24,243 nucleotides of DNA from assembly GCA_900757705.1 (NCBI GenBank), contig CAAEOW010000054.1:1-24243 (forward strand), read 5' to 3'. The DNA is from an uncultured Collinsella sp. Its GTDB lineage: Bacteria; Actinomycetota; Coriobacteriia; Coriobacteriales; Coriobacteriaceae. The translations under genes and the position numbers were made by a program. The notes below the pieces were generated by a model. It saw only the letters and a program-made list of their open reading frames with translations, had not been told where the DNA came from and made no database searches. Shown here one piece after another: positions 15,449-22,993 of this stretch (position 1 is the first letter of the stretch; every line of letters starts with the position of its first letter).

Positions 15449-15490
15449 GCGACAAAGGCACTATCCCTTTGTCGCGTCGGGGACTGTCCC
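15449..15490. repeat. Paired palindromes at the end of the ATPase gene (ACAAAGG / GGGACTGTCCC element)
   Basis: GCGACAAAGG (15449-15458) pairs with CCTTTGTCGC (15466-15475), followed by GGGAC-T-GTCCC (15480-15490), which touches the ATPase stop codon. Related fragments occur at about 4191-4203 and 5231-5240, so this is a recurrent intergenic element that may also serve as a terminator. Confidence 0.6.
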
Positions 15491-16851
15491 TAGACCGGCT
15501 TGACCTCCAGCTTTATCCCCTCGGCACGGAAGTCGCCCAAAACATCCGAAAGGGTCCAAGTCGCATACAGAGGCAGATAGAGAACGGCGCCGTCGCGCTC
15601 AACGTTGCCTCTCGAGAAAACAATCCCGCGCTTTACGCCATACTCGGCCGTTTCAAGCACATGGCCCAACGCGGCGTGCGCATGGTAATACGTCCCCGAT
15701 TTAACCTCGATGGGCACGGCCGTTCCATCCGGGCCGTCGATCACGAAATCGACCTCGCCCCGTTTCTTGGTCTGGTAGTAATACAGCCCCCTTCCCTGGG
15801 CAGCCAGCTGTTGAGCCACCACGTTTTCGTACACGCCGCCGAGGTTGGGCTCCTTGCTGTCGAGGTACGCCGCTTGGGCGACCCCGATGGGATAACGGGC
15901 CATCAGCATCCCGGTATCGGACTGGTACAGTTTGAACTGGGACGGTCGCGCTGTCTTAAGCAGCGGGGACTTTGGCTCGGTTACGATATCGGTCTTGAGG
16001 GCGACGCCGGCATCGACGAGCCAGACGAAGTCGCGCTGGTACTTCTCGAAATGGGCCTTGGGGTCGATCGAGTTGAGCACAAAACGCTTGTTCTCGCCCT
16101 CCAGCATGACAGGAAGCTGGTCGAAGATACTCTGCACCTGGAGCGCGCGCCCGTTCGCGTATTTTGAGATATCCCGACGGTATTGCCCGTTCAGCTCGGA
16201 CTGGAGCTGGCGGACAGATGCCAGATCACCCTGCGTGTCGAGGAATCGCTGCACGACTTCCGGCATCCCGCCGACGACGATATAGGTCCTGAAGTTTGCC
16301 ATCATTGCGTCGTGAATATAACCAGGAACCGGTGTCTCGTTGCGGCACGCATCGCAAATCGAGCGCCGCGCCTCTTCGCTCACCCCGATCGCCCAGCTGA
16401 ACTCCTCAAAATCCAGCGGAAACATCTTGAGTTCATGGACATACCCCACGGGATAGGACCTGACGCCTTTGAATTGGGTCCCGAGCATGGATCCCGAGAA
16501 CGCCCAGCGGCAACGACCGTCCTCGACAAGGAACTTGGCCATCGTCATGATGTCCGGTGCCTCCTGCACCTCATCGATAAACACGAGGGTCTCGCCCGGG
16601 GCAATCGGCTTTCCCGAGAGAAGCGTCACCCTGCTGATGAAATCGTCGGCATCCCGTGCCTCGAGAAGAGCATCTTTTGCCTGGCGATTTTCCGCGAGAT
16701 TGAGCTCGATATAGGTTGCGTAGTTTGACTTACCGAACTCGCGAATCGAGTAGCTCTTACCGATTTGGCGAGAACCCGTGACGAACAACGCCTTTCGTTC
16801 AATGGATCTCTGCCAACAATCAAGCTCATCAGCGATTTTCCTGCGCAACAT
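15490..16851 (-). CDS. AAA ATPase with C-terminal DUF4143 (nuclease-fold) domain
   Basis: A 453-residue protein. The N-terminal AAA_14-type ATPase has Walker A GSRQIGKS (26-33), Walker B LVFIDE (89-94) and a sensor-like AFSGSML. The C-terminal DUF4143 domain carries the restriction-endonuclease-like arrangement D368 (GEVDFVID) and E382-V-K384 (IEVKSG). The frame reaches 16980, but the ATG at 16851 has GGAGAG six bases upstream. The extension would translate the upstream repeats into low-complexity sequence, so I reject it. The family is common and poorly understood; proposed roles concern DNA or mobile-element biology. It stands alone, enclosed by related palindromes and with an array of direct repeats at its 5' side, which suggests a self-contained unit. 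Confidence 0.88.
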   Translation of the reverse strand: MLRRKIADELDCWQRSIERKALFVTGSRQIGKSYSIREFGKSNYATYIELNLAENRQAKDALLEARDADDFISRVTLLSGKPIAPGETLVFIDEVQEAPDIMTMAKFLVEDGRCRWAFSGSMLGTQFKGVRSYPVGYVHELKMFPLDFEEFSWAIGVSEEARRSICDACRNETPVPGYIHDAMMANFRTYIVVGGMPEVVQRFLDTQGDLASVRQLQSELNGQYRRDISKYANGRALQVQSIFDQLPVMLEGENKRFVLNSIDPKAHFEKYQRDFVWLVDAGVALKTDIVTEPKSPLLKTARPSQFKLYQSDTGMLMARYPIGVAQAAYLDSKEPNLGGVYENVVAQQLAAQGRGLYYYQTKKRGEVDFVIDGPDGTAVPIEVKSGTYYHAHAALGHVLETAEYGVKRGIVFSRGNVERDGAVLYLPLYATWTLSDVLGDFRAEGIKLEVKPV

Positions 16852-16874
16852 AAGCTCTCCCATCGCCTCGATAA

Positions 16875-16957
16875 ATGAAATGCAGATATTTATATCGACT
16901 ATTATCGATGAAATGCAGAGATTTTTAGTACCGAAATTTGATGAAATGCAGAAATTT
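16875..16957 (-). repeat. Three 17-bp direct repeats at 33-bp period upstream of the ATPase gene
   Basis: ATGAAATGCAGA-N-ATTT (with T, G or A as the variable base) occurs at 16875-16891, 16908-16924 and 16941-16957. Starts are exactly 33 bp apart, close to three helical turns, so the copies lie on the same DNA face. The array begins 23 nt upstream of the ATPase start, in its promoter region, and is likely a binding array. Confidence 0.85.
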
Positions 16958-17036
16958 GAGCTTACTCGCGCATAGAACAACGACGCGTGCGCCTAAGCAT
17001 GGGCATAAGTGAGGTCGGGATTCTCGCATACAAATC

Positions 17037-17129
17037 GAGCGAGGACTATCTCCCACTTTGAGTGCGAAATTGCGCCCAAAACGGGAGATAATCCACGCTC
17101 GATATTTCGACGGGAGAAAATCCTCGCTC
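17037..17129. repeat. Palindromic repeat, copy B, with an extra third arm
   Basis: GAGCGAGGACTATCTCCC (17037-17054) pairs with GGGAGATAATCCACGCTC (17083-17100), 16 of 18 positions, around a 28-nt centre that again begins ACTTTGAG. An additional right arm, GGGAGAAAATCCTCGCTC, follows at 17112-17129. The arms differ only slightly from copy A at 15366-15429. Confidence 0.8.
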
Positions 17130-17131
17130 GG

Positions 17132-17464
17132 TTACTCGTCGACGATCTCGGCAAGCCAGACGTTCAGAGTATCGACCTCGGGGCAGCAGAACTTTGCCGT
17201 GCCGGGCTCGTTGCCAGGCACGGTTCCGCCATAGCGCAGGATATCGATATAGGGAAAGCCCACATGGCAGGCCATGGCGCACATCTTGCCGCGGTCTCGG
17301 TCAAAGTCAAAAACGTCGCCCGGCTTGTGACCGTGGTGGCAGCGGCACGTCCCCAGCTGGTCCACGCAGCTAATGCGGATACGCGGACGCTTGCCACGCG
17401 GGGCGCCGAGCGGCTTGTTCTCGTCGGCGAATCCGTCGGCACCGCCCTCGCCGGCGTTACTCAT
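17132..17464 (-). CDS. Small cysteine-rich TIGR04076-like protein
   Basis: A 110-residue protein with seven Cys residues (ISCVD, TCRCHHGHKPGDVF, MCAMAC, FCCPE). The pattern of an initial beta strand with Cys, a GHKxGDxF segment and a late paired-Cys strand resembles the TIGR04076 family of unknown function. The first ~25 residues are charged and probably disordered. I choose the ATG at 17464 over the TTG at 17470. This ATG overlaps the stop codon of the kinase gene by 8 nt (ATGAGTAA), so translation is probably coupled. Metal binding is suggested by the cysteines but is not shown. No other function can be assigned. Confidence 0.75.
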   Translation of the reverse strand: MSNAGEGGADGFADENKPLGAPRGKRPRIRISCVDQLGTCRCHHGHKPGDVFDFDRDRGKMCAMACHVGFPYIDILRYGGTVPGNEPGTAKFCCPEVDTLNVWLAEIVDE

Positions 17465-18281
17465 GGTCAATCACATCCAGGCAGGCCTCGATGGGAAGGC
17501 CGGCCGACTTGTCCTCTTGGTCGGCATTGCGCTCGATAAGCTCGGCCACCACACGCATGGCATCGGACGTCGCGCGCTGCAGACTCCAGCCCGCCATAAC
17601 GCGGCCGGCGAGCACCGCCGAGAACGTGTCGCCCGTGCCCGGGAAATAGACCGGAATGAACTCAAAGGGAATCGTGAAGTACTCCCCCGCTACATGGTCG
17701 TAACCGATAACCGCGTTCGTGCCATTGACCACGGCGCTCGTAATGACCACCGACTTGGCACCCAACTCGCGCACGGCGTCCACAAGGGCGCGGGCCTCAT
17801 CGGGCGTGATCTGCTCTGCAATAGGCGTATCGGCGAGCAGACAGGCCTCGGTGTAGTTGGGCACCGCGTAGTCTGCGCACTCCAGCAGGTGCCGCATGAG
17901 GCCAATCGTGGACTCGGGCACGCCGGCATAGAGCTTGCCGTTGTCACCCATGATGGGATCGACGAACACCTTGGTGCCCTTTTGCGCACGGCGGTGGCAA
18001 AAGTCCGAGATGATGCGCGTCTCTTCCTCGGTCACGATAAAGCCGGTCGAGATGGCGTCGAACTCAAAGCCGAGCTCCTCCCAGATAGCGAGGCTTTGGC
18101 GCACGTACTCGGTGGTGTCGTGGATGTAGAACTTGGGGTAGTTGAGCGTGTCGGAAACGAGCGCCGTCGGCAAGTTATGGATACGGTAGCCCATGTGCGA
18201 CAGTACCGGCAGCATGGCGGAAAGCGCGACCTTGCCGTAGCCGCACATATCGTTGATCAGCAGCAGCTGAGTGTTCTTCAT
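17457..18281 (-). CDS. pdxY: Pyridoxal/pyridoxamine kinase, ribokinase-like fold
   Basis: A 274-residue PfkB/ribokinase-superfamily kinase that should phosphorylate pyridoxal or pyridoxamine in vitamin B6 salvage. It starts LLLINDMCGYGKVALSAMLPVLS, the typical start of PdxY-like proteins, has DPIMGDNGKLY at 108-118, and the catalytic GTGD anion hole with D218 in PGTGDTFSAVLAG. The ATG at 18281 follows GGGAG; the longer frame to 18350 has no site. It is the first gene of a two-gene unit, with the TIGR04076-like gene overlapping its stop. Whether the primary substrate is pyridoxal or pyridoxamine cannot be told from the sequence. Confidence 0.9.
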   Translation of the reverse strand: MKNTQLLLINDMCGYGKVALSAMLPVLSHMGYRIHNLPTALVSDTLNYPKFYIHDTTEYVRQSLAIWEELGFEFDAISTGFIVTEEETRIISDFCHRRAQKGTKVFVDPIMGDNGKLYAGVPESTIGLMRHLLECADYAVPNYTEACLLADTPIAEQITPDEARALVDAVRELGAKSVVITSAVVNGTNAVIGYDHVAGEYFTIPFEFIPVYFPGTGDTFSAVLAGRVMAGWSLQRATSDAMRVVAELIERNADQEDKSAGLPIEACLDVIDHE

Positions 18282-18406
18282 GAGGGTCTCCCTTGTTTCG
18301 GGCGCGGCGCGACAGCGCCACAGTGCGACTAAGTGTAGCGCAGGGGGCATTGCGAGCGGGCGGTGGCGCCGTGGAGGTCAAATTGTTGCGGAAAGGTTTC
18401 GGAAAA

Positions 18407-18437
18407 TGATCCCTTTTCCTCCGTCCCCAAGGGATCA
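18407..18437. repeat. Short palindrome in the intergenic region
   Basis: TGATCCCTT (18407-18415) and AAGGGATCA (18429-18437) are exact 9-bp arms around a 13-nt centre. The site is near the 5' side of the kinase gene and could be a regulatory site or a fragment of the recurrent intergenic element. Confidence 0.45.
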
Positions 18438-18488
18438 CATGCACCGAAGCGGACCGTGGCGGAATCACATGTTGAGGACGGACAGCGA

Positions 18489-18586
18489 AAACGCTCCTAA
18501 GCGAGCAAGGTGGCGTGAAAGAGGAGGGCATAGGCCTTGTGGCCATGCCCGACGATTGAACGCCAGATTGCCGCTTAGGAGCGTTT
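18489..18586 (+). ncRNA. Nested 98-nt stem structure, candidate structured RNA or repeat
   Basis: Three concentric pairings are visible. The outermost is AAACGCTCCTAAGCG (18489-18503) with its exact complement (18572-18586). The next is TGGCGT (18511-18516) with ACGCCA (18560-18565). The innermost is GGGCAT-a-GGCC (18526-18536), loop TTGT, then GGCCATGCCC (18541-18550). Such ordered nesting suggests selected RNA or cruciform structure. It lies in the 445-nt space upstream of marR; no known RNA family is recognised. Confidence 0.45.
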
Positions 18587-18599
18587 GCAGCGTCGAGCG

Positions 18600-18627
18600 G
18601 TTACGGCGTTTGGCAAAACGCCGTAAC
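18600..18627 (+). terminator. Perfect 12-bp hairpin upstream of the marR promoter
   Basis: GTTACGGCGTTT (18600-18611), loop GGCA, then AAACGCCGTAAC (18616-18627). It directly follows the nested structure. There is no T tract on the plus strand, so it may insulate the following promoter or be part of the same element. Confidence 0.5.
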
Positions 18628-18642
18628 TATAAGTTTGGTACC

Positions 18643-18702
18643 TTGACATTTATTTACCGTGCTCCTAAATTGGTTAGGCACAAAACAATTCAACTACCTA
18701 AC
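18643..18702 (+). promoter_or_regulatory. Promoter and likely MarR operator
   Basis: TTGACA (18643-18648), a 17-bp spacer and TAAATT (18666-18671) form a near-consensus promoter. CCTAA-attgg-TTAGG (18664-18678) overlaps the -10 box, and a further CCTAAC half-site lies at 18697-18702. The position fits autorepression by the MarR protein encoded just downstream. AAAGGAG (18708-18714) is the ribosome site. Confidence 0.75.
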
Positions 18703-18726
18703 TAAAGAAAGGAGCGAAGCTTAGAT

Positions 18727-19230
18727 ATGTGTGTTGAACCACTCGTCCTTCCGCATGAGCCCGGCGGTGACCCGTCGCAACCGGTAGACATACCCGAAGC
18801 GGTCAGCGCCGAAGACAAACTCGCCAAGCGCATCCTGAGCGGCCTGGGCTTTTGCGGCCATTACATGCACTTTCATGGCGGAGGCGTATCCGGCAAGGCG
18901 CCCATCATCTGCCTGCTGGCCAAGCAACCCGGCGGCGAGATGTCGCAGCAGGAGCTCGGCATGCACTTTGACCTCAAGCCGGGATCGCTTTCCGAGATCC
19001 TGTCCAAGCTCGAGCTCAACGGCCTCATCGAGCGCAGCCGTAACCCCAAGGATCGACGGCAACTCACCATTCGCCTGACCGAAACCGGCCGGGAAAACGC
19101 CCGCATCGACCAGGCGGCCCGCATCCGCTTTAGAGAACGGGCCTTTAGCGCGCTCACCCACGACGAGCGCGAGGACCTCGCCGAAATGCTCGATAAAATC
19201 CGCGTAACCTGGGAGGAACTGGATGATTAA
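18727..19230 (+). CDS. MarR-family transcriptional regulator
   Basis: A 167-residue winged-helix regulator. The recognition region QQELGMHFDLKPGSLSEILSKLELNGLIERSRNPKDRRQLTIRLTETGRE (split across residues ~75-125) contains the DRR wing and the L-T-E-x-G motif of the family. The N-terminal ~25 residues are a non-conserved, proline-rich tail. The ATG at 18727 has a strong AAAGGAG upstream. Its stop overlaps the start of the first ABC gene by 8 nt, so regulator and exporter are coupled. It very likely represses its own operon through the TTAGG/CCTAA sites and is relieved by an exporter substrate; the ligand is unknown. Confidence 0.92.
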   Translation: MCVEPLVLPHEPGGDPSQPVDIPEAVSAEDKLAKRILSGLGFCGHYMHFHGGGVSGKAPIICLLAKQPGGEMSQQELGMHFDLKPGSLSEILSKLELNGLIERSRNPKDRRQLTIRLTETGRENARIDQAARIRFRERAFSALTHDEREDLAEMLDKIRVTWEELDD

Positions 19231-21067
19231 AACCCTCATGGGAAGCATCCGCGACTATATGAAAGTCACTGTTGCCACGCCGCTGCTCGTGCTTGGCGAG
19301 GTGCTCTGCGAGATGCTGATTCCATTTATCACCGCCAACCTGATCGACGCCATCAAAGACGGCGCCACCGTAGCCGAGATGCTTCCCACCGCAGGCTTTT
19401 TGGTGCTCATCGCGCTGACGTCGCTTGCTTTTGGCGCCGCGGCTGGTGTCACCTGCAGCCATGCGAGCTGCGGATTCGCCAAGAACCTGCGTCACGACCT
19501 GTTCTACAAGATCCAGACGTTCAGCTTTGCCAACATCGATGAGTTCTCGAGCTCCTCGCTCGTCACGCGCCTGACCACCGATATCAACAACGTGCAGCAG
19601 GCCTTTATGATGATCATCCGTATCGCCGTGCGCGCGCCGCTGGTATTGATCTTCGCCTTTACCATGGCGTTTATCATGGGCGGCAGCGTCGCCATGGTCT
19701 ACCTGGTCATCATTCCGCTGCTGGGCTTTGGACTGTTCTTTATCATCTTTAAGGTGCGCCCCATCTTCTCGCGCGTGTTCCACAAGTACGATGCCCTTAA
19801 CGAGTCCGTCGAGGAAAACGTCACCGGCATGCGCGTGGTCAAGAGCTATGTGCGCGAAGACTTTGAGAAGGAGAAGTTCGCGACCGCCGCGCGCGACGTC
19901 CAGATGGACTTCACCCGCGCCGAGAAGCTGCTCGCCTTTAACAACCCCATGATGAACATCTGCGTCAACGGCGCGTTTGTCGTCATCATCTACCTGGGCT
20001 CCAAGCTCATCATCACGAGCCAGGGTATGCTGTTCGACGTGGGCCAGCTCTCCTCGACCTTTACCTATGGTTTCCAGATTCTCATGAGCCTGATGCAGCT
20101 GTCGATGATCTTTGTCATGGTGACCATGGCCGACGAATCGGCACACCGCATTGCCGAGGTGCTGGCCGCCGAGCCCACGATCGCCAATCCCGCCGAGCCC
20201 GTGCTCGAGGTTGCCGACGGTTCCATCGACTTTGACCACGTGAGCTTTAAGTATTCCGCGCATGCGAAACGCCAGGCGCTCGACGATATCGACCTGCACA
20301 TTACGAGCGGCGAGACCATCGGCATCATCGGCGGCACCGGCTCGGCCAAGTCCACGCTCGTTAACCTCATCGCCCGCCTGTACGACACCACCGAAGGCGC
20401 TGTGCGCGTGGGCGGCGTGGACGTGCGCGACTACGACCTGGACGCGCTGCGTCACCAGGTCGCCATGGTGCTGCAGAAAAACGTGCTGTTTAGCGGCACC
20501 ATCGCCGAGAACCTGCGTTGGGGCGACCCGAACGCCACCGACGAGGAAGTCCGCGAGGCAGCGCATCTGGCCTGCGCCGACGAGTTTGTCGACGGTTTCC
20601 CCAAGGGCTACGACACCTGGATCGAACAGGGCGGCTCTAATGTTTCGGGCGGTCAGAAGCAGCGCCTGTGCATTGCACGCGCCCTGCTGCGTCGCCCCAA
20701 GATCTTGATCCTGGACGACTCCACCAGCGCCGTCGACACCAAGACCGACGCCAAGATCCGCGCAGGGCTGGCAAGCTATCTGCCCAACACGACCAAGCTC
20801 ATCATCGCCCAGCGCATCAGCTCCGTGCAGGACGCAGACCGCATCATCGTCATGGAGGGCGGCCGTATCGCGCAGATCGGCAACCATGACGAGCTACTCA
20901 AGACGAGCGAGATCTACCGCGAGACCTTTACCTCGCAAAACAAGATGTCTGCCGAAGGTACGCAAGACGCCGACGACGTCTCTGGCGACGCGAACACGGC
21001 GGCAGACAACACCGACATGACCGCAACGCAAGCTCAGACCCAGGAAGGAGGCGAGGCCCATGAGTAA
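19223..21067 (+). CDS. ABC exporter half-transporter, subunit A with degenerate ATPase site
   Basis: A 614-residue membrane-domain/ATP-binding fusion. Six membrane segments occupy about 15-300 and the nucleotide-binding domain about 330-575. The Walker A motif reads GGTGSAKS (370-377), with Ala375 where Gly is normal before the Lys. The signature VSGGQ is intact. The catalytic Glu after Walker B is replaced by D499 (ILDDSTSAVD), and the switch His by Q530 (IIAQRIS). This is the known pattern for the non-hydrolysing side of heterodimeric exporters such as TM287/288 or BmrCD. The C-terminal ~40 residues are Thr/Ala/Gln-rich and probably disordered. It overlaps marR and the partner gene by 8 nt each. 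Confidence 0.92.
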   Translation: MIKTLMGSIRDYMKVTVATPLLVLGEVLCEMLIPFITANLIDAIKDGATVAEMLPTAGFLVLIALTSLAFGAAAGVTCSHASCGFAKNLRHDLFYKIQTFSFANIDEFSSSSLVTRLTTDINNVQQAFMMIIRIAVRAPLVLIFAFTMAFIMGGSVAMVYLVIIPLLGFGLFFIIFKVRPIFSRVFHKYDALNESVEENVTGMRVVKSYVREDFEKEKFATAARDVQMDFTRAEKLLAFNNPMMNICVNGAFVVIIYLGSKLIITSQGMLFDVGQLSSTFTYGFQILMSLMQLSMIFVMVTMADESAHRIAEVLAAEPTIANPAEPVLEVADGSIDFDHVSFKYSAHAKRQALDDIDLHITSGETIGIIGGTGSAKSTLVNLIARLYDTTEGAVRVGGVDVRDYDLDALRHQVAMVLQKNVLFSGTIAENLRWGDPNATDEEVREAAHLACADEFVDGFPKGYDTWIEQGGSNVSGGQKQRLCIARALLRRPKILILDDSTSAVDTKTDAKIRAGLASYLPNTTKLIIAQRISSVQDADRIIVMEGGRIAQIGNHDELLKTSEIYRETFTSQNKMSAEGTQDADDVSGDANTAADNTDMTATQAQTQEGGEAHE

Positions 21068-22979
21068 GGCAACGACCGCCGAGCGCGCGCTCAACCGCAA
21101 GGGCGGCACCATGTCGCGCCTCATCAAGACGCTCTTTGGCTTCTATCCCGTGCTTTTGCCCCTTGTCGTCGCCGGCGTGGTGCTCTGCGCCATCATCAAC
21201 TCCATCGGCGCGACCTTCCTGCAGAGCGCCCTGCAGATTATTAGCGAATCGTGGCAGTCGGGCGATTGGGAAGCCGCACAGCCCAAGATTCTGCAGCTCG
21301 TGACCACCCTCGCCTGCATCTACGGCGTCGGTGTCCTGTCCTCGCTCTTCTGGAACCGCGCCATGGCTATCGTCACGCAGGGCTCGCTCGAGAAGCTGCG
21401 CGAGATGATGTTCAACCGCATGCAGGACCTGCCGATCCGCTACTTCGACACGCACCAGCGCGGCGATATCATGAGCCACTACACCAACGACATCGATACG
21501 CTGCGCCAGATGATCAGTCAGTCGCTGCCCAACCTGCTCATGACGATCATCATCATTGTCACGGTGTTCTTTATCATGCTGTACTACAGCGTGTGGATGT
21601 GCCTGGTCATCATCGCCGGCGTCGCCTTTATGACCTTTATGACCAAGCTGCTCGGCTCCAATTCCGCGCGTTTCTTCATTGCGCAGCAGACCGAGCTCGG
21701 CGTGGTCGAGGGCCATATCGAGGAGGTCATGAACGGCCAGAAGGTCGTCAAGGCGTTCTGCCACGAGTCTGCCGCCGAGGCCGATTTTGACGAGCGCAAC
21801 GAGAAGCTCTTCGAGGTCTCGCAAAAGGCCAACATGTACGCCAACATCCTCATGCCCATCCTTATGAACCTGGGCAACCTGCTCTACGTGCTGGTGGCCC
21901 TTGCCGGCGGCATTTTCCTGGCACTGGGCGTGCCCAACCTGAGCATCTCGGGCATGGCGCTGTCCATCGCCGTCGTGGTGCCGTTCCTCAACATGACCAA
22001 GCAGTTCTGCGGACAGATCGGCCAGATCTCGCAGCAGATCAACGCCGTGGTCATGGGCCTCGCCGGCGCCGACCGCATCTTTGAGCTCATCGACGAGAAG
22101 CCCGAGGCCGACGAAGGCTACGTGACGCTCGTCAACGCACAGGTGAACCCCGAGACTTGGGAGTTCGAGGAGGCTGACCACCACACCGGCATGTGGGCAT
22201 GGAAACATCCGCACCGCGCAACCGGCGAGATCGAGTACGTACCGCTGCGCGGCGACCTGGTCATGGACAACGTCGACTTTGGCTACACGCCCGACCACGA
22301 GGTGCTGCACGGCGTGTCCGTGTTTGCCAAGCCGGGCCAGAAGGTCGCGTTTGTCGGCGCCACCGGTGCCGGCAAGACGACCATCACCAACCTCATCAAC
22401 CGCTTCTACGACATCGCCGACGGCAAGATCCGCTACGACGGCATCAACGTCAACAAGATCCGCAAGGCCGACCTGCGCCGAAGCCTGGGCGTCGTGCTGC
22501 AGGACGTGAACCTGTTCACCGGCACCGTGATGGATAACATCCGCTACGGCAACCTGGATGCGACCGACGAGGAGTGCATCGCGGCGGCCAAGCTCGCGGG
22601 CGCGGACGACTTTATCACCCGCCTGCCCGACGGCTATGACACCATGCTCACCGGCAACGGCGCCCAGCTGTCGCAGGGCCAGCGCCAGCTGATCTCGATC
22701 GCCCGCGCTGCCGTCGCCGATCCGCCGGCAATGATTCTGGACGAGGCAACGAGCTCCATCGACACCCGCACCGAGGCCATCGTGCAGGCGGGCATGGATA
22801 AACTCATGGAAGGCCGCACGACGTTTGTCATCGCACACCGCCTGTCCACCGTGCGCAACTCTGACGCGATCATCTGTCTGGACCACGGCCGCATCATCGA
22901 GCGCGGCAACCACGACGAGCTGATCGCCAAGCGCGGGTACTACTACCAGCTGTACACGGGTGCGTTTGAGCTCGAGTAG
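21060..22979 (+). CDS. ABC exporter half-transporter, subunit B with canonical ATPase site
   Basis: A 639-residue partner of the preceding subunit. Six membrane helices (about 25-320) are followed by a nucleotide-binding domain with Walker A GATGAGKT (433-440), signature LSQGQ, catalytic E562 (ILDEATSSID) and switch H593 (IAHRLST). LSQGQ in place of LSGGQ is expected on the consensus chain of heterodimers. A ~50-residue insert between membrane and ATPase domains (around DEGYVTLVNAQVNPETWEF and WKHPHRATGE) is typical of this subfamily. The ATG at 21060 overlaps the previous stop and follows AGGAGG. The pair is a probable drug or metabolite exporter under MarR control. Confidence 0.94.
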   Translation: MSKATTAERALNRKGGTMSRLIKTLFGFYPVLLPLVVAGVVLCAIINSIGATFLQSALQIISESWQSGDWEAAQPKILQLVTTLACIYGVGVLSSLFWNRAMAIVTQGSLEKLREMMFNRMQDLPIRYFDTHQRGDIMSHYTNDIDTLRQMISQSLPNLLMTIIIIVTVFFIMLYYSVWMCLVIIAGVAFMTFMTKLLGSNSARFFIAQQTELGVVEGHIEEVMNGQKVVKAFCHESAAEADFDERNEKLFEVSQKANMYANILMPILMNLGNLLYVLVALAGGIFLALGVPNLSISGMALSIAVVVPFLNMTKQFCGQIGQISQQINAVVMGLAGADRIFELIDEKPEADEGYVTLVNAQVNPETWEFEEADHHTGMWAWKHPHRATGEIEYVPLRGDLVMDNVDFGYTPDHEVLHGVSVFAKPGQKVAFVGATGAGKTTITNLINRFYDIADGKIRYDGINVNKIRKADLRRSLGVVLQDVNLFTGTVMDNIRYGNLDATDEECIAAAKLAGADDFITRLPDGYDTMLTGNGAQLSQGQRQLISIARAAVADPPAMILDEATSSIDTRTEAIVQAGMDKLMEGRTTFVIAHRLSTVRNSDAIICLDHGRIIERGNHDELIAKRGYYYQLYTGAFELE

Positions 22980-22993
22980 GACTGGTTACTGAC

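Noticed and set aside
15490..16851. Toxin-antitoxin or restriction system
   Set aside because: The DUF4143 domain has a nuclease-like fold, but no methyltransferase, antitoxin or partner gene is adjacent, so a defence role is not supported here.
16875..16957. Possible CRISPR array
   Set aside because: Only three 17-bp repeats with 16-bp intervals and no cas genes; repeats and spacers are too short.
16852..16980. N-terminal extension of the AAA ATPase (SSNFCISS-type repeats)
   Set aside because: The repetitive peptide is simply the translated direct repeats; a good ribosome site precedes the ATG at 16851.
19154..22913. Long minus-strand frames (577 and 661 residues) opposite both ABC genes
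   Set aside because: Antisense shadows of two well-conserved ABC subunits; composition is dominated by Val, Asp, His and Gly with no motifs.
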